Positions 1-11,034 of a DNA stretch of 48,218 bases are shown one piece after another (the stretch's first letter is position 1; each line of letters opens with the position of its first letter). Position numbers and translations under genes: made by a program. Below the pieces are notes generated by a model. The model saw only the letters and a program-made list of their open reading frames with translations, was not told the DNA's origin and did no database searches. This DNA is from Paracoccus binzhouensis (GTDB lineage: Bacteria; Pseudomonadota; Alphaproteobacteria; Rhodobacterales; Rhodobacteraceae). Where the stretch lies: assembly GCF_016446475.1 (NCBI RefSeq), contig NZ_JAEHFP010000016.1:1-48218 (forward strand). Direction: 5' to 3'.

Positions 1-95
1 GCTCCCCCATACCTGCCTCAGCAAAAGGGAAGCACATCACGAGCAGGCCGGGAATCCTGAATCTTGATGCCCGCGATACGCTCTAGAATGAAACC

Positions 96-114
96 GGGGC
101 CGGAATCCGGCCCC
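96..114 (-). terminator. Candidate terminator downstream of katG
   Basis: GGGGCCGGA and TCCGGCCCC form a nearly perfect inverted repeat around one central base, 58 bp beyond the katG stop on the minus strand. There is no clear T-run, so it may be a stabilising 3' hairpin rather than a true intrinsic terminator. The rest of 1-171 shows nothing I can identify. Confidence 0.45.
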
Positions 115-171
115 GCCACTCGTCAACCCACATTCCGCCGCGCCGGAGCGCGGCGGACAGATCCGAAGGGA

Positions 172-2514
<2,343 letters not shown>

Positions 2515-3534
2515 TCACGATGATAACTTTCCATTATCGTCGGCGACCGAGGATCGCCGCGCCACCAGCGTCGGCCGCGGCGCCTGCACCTGGCGCGGCT
2601 TGCCGTCGATGCGGTCCAGCAGCAATTCGACCGCCATGCCGGCGATCTGCGCCAGGTGCAGGTCCACGGCGGTCAGCGGCGGCGCGGCCAGCTTGGCGCG
2701 CAGCCCGTCATAGCGGGTGACCATGCGCAGGTCGCGGGGCAGGGCGCGGCCCAGCTCATGCGCGGCGGCCAGCGCGCCGCTGGCGAAGGCATCGACCGGC
2801 ACCATCAGCCCGTCCAGTTCCGGCCGGACCTGCAGCAGCTCGCGCACCCGGGCGCGCGCCAGGTCCTCGCCGCCGGTCTCGTCCAGCTCCAGCACCTCGG
2901 GCGGCATGGCCCGGGCGGCGGCGAAATCGCGATAGGCGGCGCGGGTCTCGATCTGGCTGGTGCGCGGGCTGGTGCCGGTCACCAGCGCGATGCGGCGGCA
3001 GCCCTGCTGGTGCAGGTGGTCCAGCAGCAGCAGGGCGGTGTCGCGGGATCGCAGGTCGATGGCCGGGATGTCCTCGCGCCCCGGCACCTTGCCGATCGAG
3101 ATCACCGGCGTGCGGCGGGCCTCGAAATGGCCGACCAGCGGGTCGTCGCAGGCCGGCTCGACCAGGATCACCCCGTCGAAGCCCAGCATGTCCAGGTTCT
3201 TTTCCGGCGGCTGCGGCGGGATCAGGCACAGCGCGATGTCGCGGGTCAGCGCCGAGATGGCCGCCGAGGCCGCGATCTCCATCAGGAAGCCCAGCCGCGA
3301 CGGCCCGGCCGCGATGGCGAAGGGCATCGAGGAAGCCAGCGCGATGATCCCGGTGCGGCCGCTGCGCAGCCGTTGCGCGGCGCTGTTCGGGTGATAGCCC
3401 ATCTCGCGCGCCAGGGCGTGGATGCGCTCGCGCGTCTCGGGGTCCACGTGGCGGCGGCCGCTGAAGGCATGCGAGACCGTGGTGGGCGAGACGCCCGCCG
3501 CCCGCGCCAGATCGGAAATGGTCGGTTTGCCCAA
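2515..3534 (-). CDS. LacI-family transcriptional regulator
   Basis: Predicted 339-aa repressor, normal length for LacI/GalR proteins. The N-terminal helix-turn-helix reads KPTISDLARAAGVSPTTVSH and is followed by the hinge region; the remainder is a periplasmic-binding-protein-like effector domain. I chose a TTG start at 3534 because GAGGA lies 4 nt upstream and the HTH then begins at the usual place. The frame stays open to 3708, but the extra residues are not LacI-like and would overlap the divergent permease. It is transcribed away from the NCS2 permease operon. Two LacI-type palindromes with a central CG lie between them, so it most likely represses that operon and responds to a nucleobase or related ligand (inference). 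Confidence 0.9.
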   Translation of the reverse strand: MGKPTISDLARAAGVSPTTVSHAFSGRRHVDPETRERIHALAREMGYHPNSAAQRLRSGRTGIIALASSMPFAIAAGPSRLGFLMEIAASAAISALTRDIALCLIPPQPPEKNLDMLGFDGVILVEPACDDPLVGHFEARRTPVISIGKVPGREDIPAIDLRSRDTALLLLDHLHQQGCRRIALVTGTSPRTSQIETRAAYRDFAAARAMPPEVLELDETGGEDLARARVRELLQVRPELDGLMVPVDAFASGALAAAHELGRALPRDLRMVTRYDGLRAKLAAPPLTAVDLHLAQIAGMAVELLLDRIDGKPRQVQAPRPTLVARRSSVADDNGKLSS

Positions 3535-3600
3535 TGCGTCCTCATTCCGGCATGATGCCTGATGGCAGGGAAGCACAGCCGATCCTGCCGGGCAAGCTGA

Positions 3601-3616
3601 CACAAAACGATTTGTG
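3601..3616. promoter_or_regulatory. LacI-type operator 1
   Basis: CACAAAACGATTTGTG is a 16-bp palindrome (CACAAA-n-CG-n-TTTGTG) with the central CG typical of LacI-family operators. It lies 66 bp upstream of the LacI-type start and 46 bp, centre to centre, from a second related palindrome. It is probably the autoregulatory or loop-forming site. Confidence 0.7.
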
Positions 3617-3647
3617 CGAATCGCGATCCGTGTTATGCCAAAGGTAA

Positions 3648-3661
3648 GCAAACCGATTTGC
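3648..3661. promoter_or_regulatory. LacI-type operator 2
   Basis: GCAAACCGATTTGC has the same GCAAA-n-CG-n-TTTGC architecture as the site at 3601-3616. It ends 40 bp before the permease start, where a bound repressor would block the permease promoter or early transcription. Confidence 0.7.
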
Positions 3662-3701
3662 ATAAGGTTGCACCCCAGTAATCCACACAGGGAAGACAGA
3701 G

Positions 3702-5063
3702 ATGACACATAGCGAAACTCCGCCCGTTGCCGCGCAGGAGCCGGCCGACGAGAAGCTGCCGCTGAAAAGCCTGCTGCTGTTCGGCCTGCAGCATGTGCTG
3801 GTGATGGCGGCCTCGCCGATCACGGCGGTGTTCCTGGTCGCGCAGACGCTGGGCTTCGACACGGCGCTGACGGTCTCGATCATCAGCGCCACCTTTCTGA
3901 TTTGCGGGCTCGGCTCGATCCTGCAAAGCTTCGGGCCGGGGGGATTCGGCGCCCGGCTGCCCTTCATCATGGTGCCGGGCGGAGCGCCCATCGCCATCTT
4001 CCTGGCCATCGCCGTGCAGACCGACATCCAGACCGCGGTGGGCGCGGTGCTGATGACCTCGGTCTTCTATTTCCTGGCGCTGCCGGTGTTTCGCCGGCTG
4101 CTGCGCTTCTTCCCGCCCATCGTGGTCGGCACCATGCTGCTGCTGGTGGCGGTGAACCTGGTCAAGATCTATGGCGGCACCATCACCGGGCGCTCGGGCG
4201 AGGCGAATTTCGCCGATCCGGTCAATGTCGGGCTGGCGCTGGCGACCATCGGCCTGACGGTGTTGTTCTCGCGCATCTTCACCGGCACGCTGCAGCGCAT
4301 CTCGGTCATGCTGGGGCTGATCGCCGGCACGCTGCTGGCCGCCGCCCTGGGCCGGATCGAGCTGGCCGGGGTGATGCAGGGGCCGCTGATCGGCGTGCCG
4401 CAGCTGTTTCCCTTCGGCATGCCGAAATTCGACCTGATCGCCTCGCTGCCGCTGATCGTCTTCTCGGTGATCTCGATGGCCGAGGCGACCGGCCAGACCA
4501 TTGCCACCGCCGAGATCGCCGGCCGCAAGGGCGACGCCCATGCCATCGTGCCGCGCACCATCCGCGGCGATGCCGTGGCCTCGCTGGCCGGCGGGCTGTT
4601 CGGCACCTCGCTGATCATCACTTCGGGCGAGAATGTCGGCATCGTCCGGGCCACCGGCGTGAAGTCGCGCTATGTCACCGCCATGGCCGGGGTGATCCTG
4701 GTGGTGATCGCGCTGATCGCGCCGGTCTCGCGGCTGGCCAGCGCCCTGCCGGGGCCGGTGGTCGGTGGCACCGCCGTCATCGTCTTCTCGATCATCGGCG
4801 TGATCGGCATCGACCTGCTGGGCCGTGTCGATCTGCGCGGGCATGGCGCGATGTTCACGCTGGCCTCGGGGCTGGCGATGGGGCTGATGCCGATCCTGGT
4901 GCCGGGGATCTACAGCCAGTTCCCGCAATGGTCGCAGATGATCCTGGGCAACGGCCTGGCCATGGGCACGATCACCGCCGCCGTCGTCAACGCCCTGTTC
5001 CAGCTCAGCGCCCCGCGTGGCGCCCCCGAACCCGCCCCCGAACCCATCAAGGAGAACGCATGA
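3702..5063 (+). CDS. NCS2-family nucleobase:cation symporter
   Basis: Inner-membrane permease of 453 aa with about 12-14 hydrophobic segments, as expected for nucleobase-cation symporter-2 (uracil/xanthine permease) proteins. The family signature is visible near residue 310 as ENVGIVRATG, fitting E/Q-N-x-G-x4-T-[RKG]. The Glu in this motif is typical of uracil-type members such as UraA and RutG, whereas xanthine/urate carriers usually have Gln. That hints at a pyrimidine-like substrate but does not prove it. It is the first gene of a tightly coupled operon: its stop overlaps the start of the amidohydrolase (ATGATG). Control by the divergent LacI-type regulator is likely from the two operators upstream. 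Confidence 0.9.
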   Translation: MTHSETPPVAAQEPADEKLPLKSLLLFGLQHVLVMAASPITAVFLVAQTLGFDTALTVSIISATFLICGLGSILQSFGPGGFGARLPFIMVPGGAPIAIFLAIAVQTDIQTAVGAVLMTSVFYFLALPVFRRLLRFFPPIVVGTMLLLVAVNLVKIYGGTITGRSGEANFADPVNVGLALATIGLTVLFSRIFTGTLQRISVMLGLIAGTLLAAALGRIELAGVMQGPLIGVPQLFPFGMPKFDLIASLPLIVFSVISMAEATGQTIATAEIAGRKGDAHAIVPRTIRGDAVASLAGGLFGTSLIITSGENVGIVRATGVKSRYVTAMAGVILVVIALIAPVSRLASALPGPVVGGTAVIVFSIIGVIGIDLLGRVDLRGHGAMFTLASGLAMGLMPILVPGIYSQFPQWSQMILGNGLAMGTITAAVVNALFQLSAPRGAPEPAPEPIKENA

Positions 5064-6475
5064 TGCAGGACCTTCGCCCGTCCTTCGACCTCAAGGACCT
5101 TGCGCAGGCCGGCGAGGTGATCGTGAAGCCCGGCCGCCTGCTTCTGGAGACCGGCCCGCGCGAAGGCATGGCGGTGCTGCTGCGCCACGGGCGCTTTGCC
5201 GAGATCGACGAGGCCGCGGCGCTTTGCGCCCGGCATCCCGGCCTGGCCGCGGCCGATCTGCCCCGGCACCTGCTGATGCCCGGCTTCATCGACAGCCACA
5301 CGCATCTGACGCAGTCGCTGGGCAAGTCGCTGGTCTTCGGCGAGCCCTCCGAGATCTTCCGCCGCATCTGGGTGCCGCTCGAGGGCAGCCTGGACGAGCA
5401 CATGGTGCATCTGTCCTCGCGGCTGGCGGCGCTGGAATGCCTGCGCGGCGGCTTCACCACCGCCGTCGATGCCGGCACCCGCTCGGCCGGGCATATCGGC
5501 CGGCTGACCGAGGCCGCGCACGAGACCGGGCTGCGGCTGGTCGTCGGCCAGATCTGCAACGATCTGGGCGGCGCCGCGCATGTGCCCGAGCCCGAGCAGA
5601 TCGTCCGCACCGCCGAGGCGCATCTGGCGCGCTGGCGGGGTGATGCGCTGGTGCATCCGTCGCTGGCCATCTCGATCCCCGAGGCGGCCAGCGACGCCAT
5701 GCTGCGCCGCATCTCGGCCATGGCGGCCGAGGCGGGGGCGATCTTCCAGACCCATGTGAACGAGCATCTGGTCGCGGTCGAGCGCTCGCTGGTCGCGCAT
5801 GGCCGCCGCCCGCTGGAGCATCTGGCGCATCTGGGCGCGCTGGGGCCGCAGGTGCTGATCGCGCATTCGACGCTGGTCACCCCGCAGGAACTGAACATCC
5901 TGCGCGACACCGGCACCGCGGTGGCCTACAACCCCGTGGCCTCGGTCTGGAAGGGCAATGCCATCGCCCCGGCGCTGCAGATGGCGGCGCTGGGGGTGCG
6001 CTTCGGGCTGGGCACCGACGGCACCCGCGCCGACGGCTTCCGGCTGATGGATGCGGCCGAGGCGCTGCAGCGCGCCGGCTACGGCCTCGCCTCGGGGGAC
6101 AATTCCTGCGGCGCGGGCTGGCTCTGGCTGCAGGCCGCGACCGCGATGGCGGCGGATGCGGCGGGGCTGGGCGCCGTCACCGGCCGCATCGCCGAGGGGC
6201 TGGCCGCCGATTTCCTGCTGGTCGATCTGGACCGGCCGGAATTCACCCCCTCGCACGATCTCAGCTGGGAACTGGTGCGCTACGGCAATCGCGACCAGAT
6301 CGACGCAGTCTTCACCAACGGCCGGCTGCGGCTGCTGCACGGCTGGCCGGTCGACTGGGACGCTCGCGCGCTGCTGGAGGAGGTTCGCGCCCTTGCCGCC
6401 CCCGCCATCGCCGGGGCGCCGATCCAGCGCATCCATCCGACCGCCGACAGCCAGCTTGCGGCGAGGGCGTCGTGA
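5060..6475 (+). CDS. Amidohydrolase (ATZ/TRZ or nucleobase-deaminase type)
   Basis: A 471-aa metal-dependent hydrolase of the amidohydrolase superfamily. Visible metal-site residues are His80 and His82 (GFIDSHTHL), His232 in THVNEH, His269 in LIAHS and Asp320 in GLGTDG. This is the pattern of the mononuclear deaminase/chlorohydrolase branch that includes cytosine and guanine deaminases and s-triazine hydrolases. Members hydrolyse an amino or chloro substituent, or a ring amide, of N-heterocycles. The first of two consecutive ATG codons overlaps the permease stop by 4 nt, so the enzyme probably acts on what the permease imports. There is no signal peptide. The exact substrate cannot be read from the sequence; pyrimidine, purine oxidation product and triazine are all open. 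Confidence 0.85.
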   Translation: MMQDLRPSFDLKDLAQAGEVIVKPGRLLLETGPREGMAVLLRHGRFAEIDEAAALCARHPGLAAADLPRHLLMPGFIDSHTHLTQSLGKSLVFGEPSEIFRRIWVPLEGSLDEHMVHLSSRLAALECLRGGFTTAVDAGTRSAGHIGRLTEAAHETGLRLVVGQICNDLGGAAHVPEPEQIVRTAEAHLARWRGDALVHPSLAISIPEAASDAMLRRISAMAAEAGAIFQTHVNEHLVAVERSLVAHGRRPLEHLAHLGALGPQVLIAHSTLVTPQELNILRDTGTAVAYNPVASVWKGNAIAPALQMAALGVRFGLGTDGTRADGFRLMDAAEALQRAGYGLASGDNSCGAGWLWLQAATAMAADAAGLGAVTGRIAEGLAADFLLVDLDRPEFTPSHDLSWELVRYGNRDQIDAVFTNGRLRLLHGWPVDWDARALLEEVRALAAPAIAGAPIQRIHPTADSQLAARAS

Positions 6476-7182
6476 CCCTGGCGACCTTCCTGCTGCTGTC
6501 CGGCGTCGTCGCGGCTGCGGCCTTCGTGCAGGGCGCGGTCGGCATCGGCTTCGCGCTGATCATCGCCCCGGTCTTCGGGCTGGTCGATGCCAGCTACCTG
6601 CCGGTCACGCTGCTGCTGCTGATGCTGCCGCTGAACTTCCACGTCGCCTGGCGCGAGCGGGCCTCGATCGACCGGCGCGGCGCCAGCTGGATCACGCTGG
6701 GGCGGTTCTTCGGCACCTTCCTGGGCATGTGGGTGCTGATCGCGCTGTCGGTGCGGCAGCTGGAACTGGCAGTGGGGCTGTTCACCATCCTGGCGGCGGT
6801 GATCGCGCTGGTCGCGCGCCCCTTTGCCCCGCGCCCCGGCCCGGCGCTGGGGGTGGGCCTGTTCACCGGCGTCACCGAGACCGCGACCGGCATCGGCGGC
6901 CCGCCGCTGGCGCTGCTCTACCAGCACAGCTCGGGGCCGGTGCTGCGCTCGACCGTCGCCACCTGCTTCCTGGTCGGAGAGCTGATCTCGCTGGTGGTGC
7001 TGGCCGTGGCCGGGCGGCTGCACCTGGACCAGGCGCTGGCCGCGCTGTGGCTGACCCCGGCGGTGCTGCTGGGCAGCGCCCTGTCGCGCGTGGTACATTC
7101 CCGCATCAACGGTCCGTCGCTGCGGCTGGCGGTGCTGGTCTTCGCCATCGTCAGCGGGCTGGTGCTGATGCTGCGCGGCTAG
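6472..7182 (+). CDS. TSUP-family permease (TauE/SafE-like)
   Basis: A 236-aa integral membrane protein with about seven hydrophobic segments and the two-repeat layout of the TauE/SafE (TSUP) family. Its motifs include GAVGIGFALI early and ETATGIGGPPLALL near residue 145, where the second repeat starts. The family exports or imports small organic or sulfur-containing anions. The GTG start overlaps the amidohydrolase stop (GTGA), tying it to the permease-amidohydrolase operon, where it could export a product anion (inference). Its TAG stop shares CTAG with the nagA stop on the opposite strand. Confidence 0.85.
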   Translation: MTLATFLLLSGVVAAAAFVQGAVGIGFALIIAPVFGLVDASYLPVTLLLLMLPLNFHVAWRERASIDRRGASWITLGRFFGTFLGMWVLIALSVRQLELAVGLFTILAAVIALVARPFAPRPGPALGVGLFTGVTETATGIGGPPLALLYQHSSGPVLRSTVATCFLVGELISLVVLAVAGRLHLDQALAALWLTPAVLLGSALSRVVHSRINGPSLRLAVLVFAIVSGLVLMLRG

Positions 7183-8297
7183 AGCCAATGCTCGCGCAGG
7201 CCGAAATCCTCGGCCAGCAGCACCAGATCGGCCGCGCGGCCGGGGGCCAGGGCGCCGTAACGGTCCTGCAGGTTCAGCAGCGCCGCCGGGATGGCCGAGG
7301 CCATGCGCAGCGCCCGTTCCGGCGCGATGCCGACCTGATGGACCAGAACGCCGATGGCCTGCGGCAGCGTCAGGTCGGCCCCGGCCAGCGTGCCGTCGGC
7401 CAGGGTCAGCCGTCCGTCGCGGCGCAGCACCTTGCGGCCGCCCAACTCCATCTCGGTCAGGTCGGTGCCGGCAAAGGCCATGCAATCGCTGACCAGGAAG
7501 ATGCCCTCGGGCCGCGCGCCAAGCGCCAGCCGCATCACCGCCGGATGCACATGGATGCCGTCGGCGATCAGCCCGGCGCCGGCCTCGCCGGCCAGCACCG
7601 CGCCGGCCAGTCCCGGCGCGCGGTTGCCGATCTGGCTCATGGCGTTGAACAGATGCGTGGCGCAGCGCGCGCCGGCGGAAAAGGCGGCCTGCGCCTGTTC
7701 GAAACTGCAATCGCTGTGGCCCAGGCTGACCACGGCGCCAGCCCCGGCCAGCGCCGCGATCTGCTGCGGGCTCGCCGCCTCGGGCGCCAGCGTCACCATC
7801 AGCGCCGGCAGCCGGCGGGCGGCCTCGCAAAGCCGGGCCAGATCCTCGTCCGTCATCGGCCGGATCAGCGCCGGATCATGGGCGCCCTTGCGGCGCGGGT
7901 CCAGATGCGGCCCCTCCAGATGCAGGCCCAGGAAGCCCGGCACCCCGGCCTCGGCCGCGGCGATCCCCAGCGCGATGACATGGGCGGTGGCCTCGGGCGT
8001 GTCGGTGATGAGGGTGGGCAGCACGCCCGCGGTGCCAAGCGCCCGATGCGCGGCGCAGATGCGGCGCAGGCCCTCCAGGTCGGTCGTGCCGTCCAGCATC
8101 AGCCCCCCGCCGCCGTTCACCTGCAAATCCAGGAAGGCCGGCGCGAGGATGCCCGACACCGCCCGCCTCCCCTCGGCCGGTGCCTCGGGTTCGGGCAGGA
8201 TCGCGGCGATCTTTCCCGCCTCGATCACCAGCGCATGGCCATCGAGGAAACGCGCGCCGTCGAAGATCCGCGCCCCGGTCAGGACCTCGCGCGCCAT
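7179..8297 (-). CDS. nagA: N-acetylglucosamine-6-phosphate deacetylase NagA
   Basis: Cytoplasmic 372-aa amidohydrolase converting GlcNAc-6-phosphate to glucosamine-6-phosphate plus acetate. Family motifs in order are LHLEGPHLDP (metal-binding Glu and substrate region, about residue 138), GHSDC, THLFNAMS, ADGIHVHP and SDCMAFAGTD (catalytic Asp). The length is slightly short of typical NagA (about 380). Its ATG shares one base with the stop of the SIS-domain deaminase gene (TGATG), so the two are translationally coupled. It is the last gene of the kinase-regulator-deaminase-deacetylase operon, although it acts before the deaminase in the pathway. Confidence 0.95.
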   Translation of the reverse strand: MAREVLTGARIFDGARFLDGHALVIEAGKIAAILPEPEAPAEGRRAVSGILAPAFLDLQVNGGGGLMLDGTTDLEGLRRICAAHRALGTAGVLPTLITDTPEATAHVIALGIAAAEAGVPGFLGLHLEGPHLDPRRKGAHDPALIRPMTDEDLARLCEAARRLPALMVTLAPEAASPQQIAALAGAGAVVSLGHSDCSFEQAQAAFSAGARCATHLFNAMSQIGNRAPGLAGAVLAGEAGAGLIADGIHVHPAVMRLALGARPEGIFLVSDCMAFAGTDLTEMELGGRKVLRRDGRLTLADGTLAGADLTLPQAIGVLVHQVGIAPERALRMASAIPAALLNLQDRYGALAPGRAADLVLLAEDFGLREHWL

Positions 8298-9322
8298 CAC
8301 ACCGTCTCCGTCACCTTGCGCAGATGCGGCGGCGTGTCGGGGTCGAAGCCGCGTCGCCGCGCCAGCCCCTCGATGAAGGCGTAGAAGCCGGCGATGGTCA
8401 CCAGCGGCGCCACCAGCGGATGCAGCCCGGGGACCGAGGGCAGGGTGACGGCACCCCCGACCTCGGTGCCGGTCACGAACACGTCTGCGCCCTGCGCCGC
8501 CAGCCGCTCGGCCGTGGCCTTGAGCTGGGGCAGGGCGGCATCCTCGATCCCCAGCGCCAGAACCGGGAAGCCGGCCTGCACGATGGCGGCCGGGCCGTGC
8601 AGAACCTCGGCGGCGGAATAGGCCTCGGCATGGATGCCCGAGGTCTCCTTGAATTTCAGCGCCGATTCGCAGGCGATGGCGAAGCTGGGGCCGCGGCCCA
8701 GCACGAAGGCCGAGCTGGCCCGCGCCAGCCGCGCCGATAGCGGCGACCAGTCCAGCCCGACGGCCTGTCCGAACGCTTCGGGCAGGGCGGCGACGGCATC
8801 CTGCAAGGCATGATCCTCGCGCCATTCCGCCAGCAGCGACAGGCCGGCCAGCACCGAGCAGACGAAGGTCTTGGTGGCCGCGACGCTTTTCTCCTCGCCC
8901 GCCTGCAAGGGCAGGCAATGGGCCGAGACCTGCGCCATCGGGCTGTCCTCGACATTGGTGATCGCGATGGACAGCGCCCCGCCCTGACCCGAGGCGCGCA
9001 TCATCTCGACCCCGTCCGGGCTGCGGCCGGATTGCGAGATGCCGATGCAGGCCGCCTTGCCCAGCCGCAGGGGCCGGCGATAGATCGAGGCGATGGAGGG
9101 GCCGACCGAGGCGACCGGCACCCCGGCCTCCAGCTCGATCGCGTATTTCAGATAGGTCGCGGCGTGGTCCGAGGATCCCCGCGCCACCGTCACCACCAGA
9201 TCGGGGTCCTTGCGGCGCAGGGCGCTGGCGGCGTCCGCGACCGCATCGCGCGAGCGTTCCAGGAATCGGGCTGCGGCTTCGGGGATCTCGGCCACTTCGC
9301 GCGCCATATGCGTCTGGCTCAT
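8297..9322 (-). CDS. nagB-II: SIS-domain glucosamine-6-phosphate deaminase (NagB-II type)
   Basis: A 341-aa protein with two SIS domains, resembling the isomerase half of GlmS without the glutaminase domain. Visible features are the first SIS phosphate-binding region (GSSDHAATYLKY), ISQSGRSPDG, and the second-domain stretches ESALKFKET and IHAEAY, which match the GlmS catalytic Glu and His region. In nag operons lacking classical NagB such proteins deaminate glucosamine-6-phosphate to fructose-6-phosphate and ammonia. An AgaS-like isomerase is an alternative. ATG at 9322 shares a base with the GntR-gene stop; a GTG one codon upstream is also possible. Coupling with nagA immediately downstream supports the deaminase role. 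Confidence 0.88.
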   Translation of the reverse strand: MSQTHMAREVAEIPEAAARFLERSRDAVADAASALRRKDPDLVVTVARGSSDHAATYLKYAIELEAGVPVASVGPSIASIYRRPLRLGKAACIGISQSGRSPDGVEMMRASGQGGALSIAITNVEDSPMAQVSAHCLPLQAGEEKSVAATKTFVCSVLAGLSLLAEWREDHALQDAVAALPEAFGQAVGLDWSPLSARLARASSAFVLGRGPSFAIACESALKFKETSGIHAEAYSAAEVLHGPAAIVQAGFPVLALGIEDAALPQLKATAERLAAQGADVFVTGTEVGGAVTLPSVPGLHPLVAPLVTIAGFYAFIEGLARRRGFDPDTPPHLRKVTETV

Positions 9323-10089
9323 CACGGGTTCCTTTCGCCTTCCGGGGCAAGTTTCAGTTCCACGGCGAAATCATAGGCATCGCCGCGATAGAGCGAGCGG
9401 GTGAACTCGACCACCTTGCCCGAGGGCAGGTAGGAGATGCGTTCGATGCGCAGCCCGGCCACGCCGGGGCTGACGCCCAGCAATTCCGCGTCCTTGGCGT
9501 TCAGGTTCGCGGCCGAGATGCGCTGCACCGCCCGCACCGGCCGCAGCCCGCGGTCCTGCAGCACCGCGTAAAGCGAATCGGTGACGCCATCGGGATCGGG
9601 TAGGATGGCCTGGGACAGCGAGGCGCGCTCGATGGCCAGCGGCACCCCGTCCGAGCTGCGCACCCGCTCCAGCCGCGCCACCTTCTCGCCGACGCCGAGG
9701 CCAAGCGCCATCACCTCCTCGGGCGCCGGGGCGTGCAGGCCGCGCGCGATCCAGCGGCTTTCGACGCTGCGGCCGCGCCGGGCCATGTCCTCGGTGAAGG
9801 ATGTCAGCAGCGACAGCGCCTGCTCCAGCTTCTCGACTTTCGGCGCCACGAAGGTGCCCGAGCCGCGCTTCTGCACCAGCTGCCCCGAGGCGACCAGTTC
9901 CGCCACCCCCTTGCGCACGGTGACCCGCGACAGGCCGGTCATCGCCGCCAGCTCGCGCTCGGACGGGAGGCTGTCGCCGGGTTGCAGCCGCCCCGAGGCG
10001 ATGGCCTCGGCGATCAGCCGATGCAGTTGCAGGTAAAGCGGCCCGCCGCCGGTTTCCTCGAAGGCCTCGGGGGTGAACAGCTCGCCCAT
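9322..10089 (-). CDS. GntR/HutC-family regulator of amino-sugar genes
   Basis: A 255-aa regulator with an N-terminal winged helix (about residues 15-80, including GDSLPSERELAAMTGLSRVT and RGSGTFV) and a C-terminal UTRA ligand-binding domain. This is the NagR/PhnF-like (HutC) architecture. Such regulators usually sense GlcNAc-6-P or GlcN-6-P. It lies inside the catabolic operon, coupled by single-base TGATG overlaps to the kinase gene upstream and the deaminase downstream. A near-identical 17-bp motif occurs twice in the divergent promoter region at 10945-11051 and is the best candidate for its operator. Confidence 0.92.
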   Translation of the reverse strand: MGELFTPEAFEETGGGPLYLQLHRLIAEAIASGRLQPGDSLPSERELAAMTGLSRVTVRKGVAELVASGQLVQKRGSGTFVAPKVEKLEQALSLLTSFTEDMARRGRSVESRWIARGLHAPAPEEVMALGLGVGEKVARLERVRSSDGVPLAIERASLSQAILPDPDGVTDSLYAVLQDRGLRPVRAVQRISAANLNAKDAELLGVSPGVAGLRIERISYLPSGKVVEFTRSLYRGDAYDFAVELKLAPEGERNP

Positions 10090-10922
10090 CACGCCTCCTG
10101 CCGGGCCAGGTGCAGCGCCCCGTCCAGGCCCGAGCCCCTGGGCGCCTCGATGCGCCACAGCCCCTGCAGGCGGGCGGCGTAATGCGTGCCCAGCCCGCCC
10201 AGGAACACCACCGGCAGGTCGCGGCCGGCTTGCAGCCTGTCGATCATGGCGCGGATCTCGGCCACGGCGGCGGCAAAGATGCGCTCGCCCGCCGGATCGG
10301 TGCCGGGAATGATGCGCGGCGCGAATTGCGCGAACTCGGCCGGCCGGGCGCGGAAGCCGAAGGAGATCACCCCCTCGATCCCGCCCAGCTCGTCCAGCAC
10401 CGCCTGCAGCAGCGGGGTCATCGGCGCGAAGCCGTCCTCGGCGCGCAGGGCCTCGGCCAGCAGCGCCCGGCCCAGCACCGCGCCGCTGCCCTCGTCGCCC
10501 AGGACGAAGCCGCGGCCGCCATATTGCCGCATCTCGCCGCCGATCTGCACCGCGAAGACCGAGCCGGTGCCCATGGCGGCGACGATGCCGTCCCCGCCCC
10601 CCAGCGCGCCGGTGGCGGCGGTCACCGCATCGGTGACGATGCGCGTGCGGCGAAAGGGCAGCATGGCCCGAAGGCTGCGGGCGGCGGCGGTGACATTGGC
10701 CCCGGCCAGGCCCAGCACCGCGGTCAGCTCGTCCAGATGGCCCTGTCCGGCGTCCTGAAGCGCGGCGCGGGCGGCGGCGAGGATGTTGGCGCAGGCCCCC
10801 TCGGTCTCGACCGAGATATTGGCCGGCCCGGCCGCGCCCTGGCCGATGATCCGGCCCGCGCCGTCCGCGATGGCGGCGCGGCAGCCGGTGCCCCCTCCGT
10901 CTATGCCCAGGAAATATGACAT
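10089..10922 (-). CDS. BadF/BcrA-type N-acetyl-amino-sugar kinase
   Basis: A 277-aa kinase of the BadF/BadG/BcrA/BcrD ATPase fold (ASKHA superfamily). The N-terminal phosphate loop is FLGIDGGGTGCRAAI and the second-domain glycine-rich stretch is LGDEGSGAVLG. Members phosphorylate GlcNAc and, in some bacteria, also MurNAc (MurK). In this locus it should convert the sugar imported by the ABC system to its 6-phosphate for MurQ and/or NagA. Start ATG at 10922 is chosen for GGGAG upstream; an ATG seven codons earlier has no good ribosome site. First gene of the minus-strand operon. Confidence 0.88.
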   Translation of the reverse strand: MSYFLGIDGGGTGCRAAIADGAGRIIGQGAAGPANISVETEGACANILAAARAALQDAGQGHLDELTAVLGLAGANVTAAARSLRAMLPFRRTRIVTDAVTAATGALGGGDGIVAAMGTGSVFAVQIGGEMRQYGGRGFVLGDEGSGAVLGRALLAEALRAEDGFAPMTPLLQAVLDELGGIEGVISFGFRARPAEFAQFAPRIIPGTDPAGERIFAAAVAEIRAMIDRLQAGRDLPVVFLGGLGTHYAARLQGLWRIEAPRGSGLDGALHLARQEA

Positions 10923-10944
10923 GGCGACTCCCTTTGGCTGCACG

Positions 10945-10961
10945 ATACCAAAACAATACCA
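10945..10961. promoter_or_regulatory. Candidate GntR-regulator operator, copy 1
   Basis: ATACCAAAACAATACCA lies 22 bp upstream of the kinase start. The same 17-mer with one mismatch occurs in inverted orientation at 11035-11051. Within the copy the ACCAAAA/ACCAAAA spacing also makes a short direct repeat. Confidence 0.6.
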
Positions 10962-11034
10962 AAAGGGAAGAGCTATTTTTGGAATCGCCGGGAAACGCCG
11001 ATTTCAGGCGGGATTGAAGAAGGGTCTTTACAAG

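Noticed and set aside
3535..3708. N-terminal extension of the LacI-type regulator to 3708
   Set aside because: The added residues are not LacI-like, would cover both operators and would overlap the divergent permease start.
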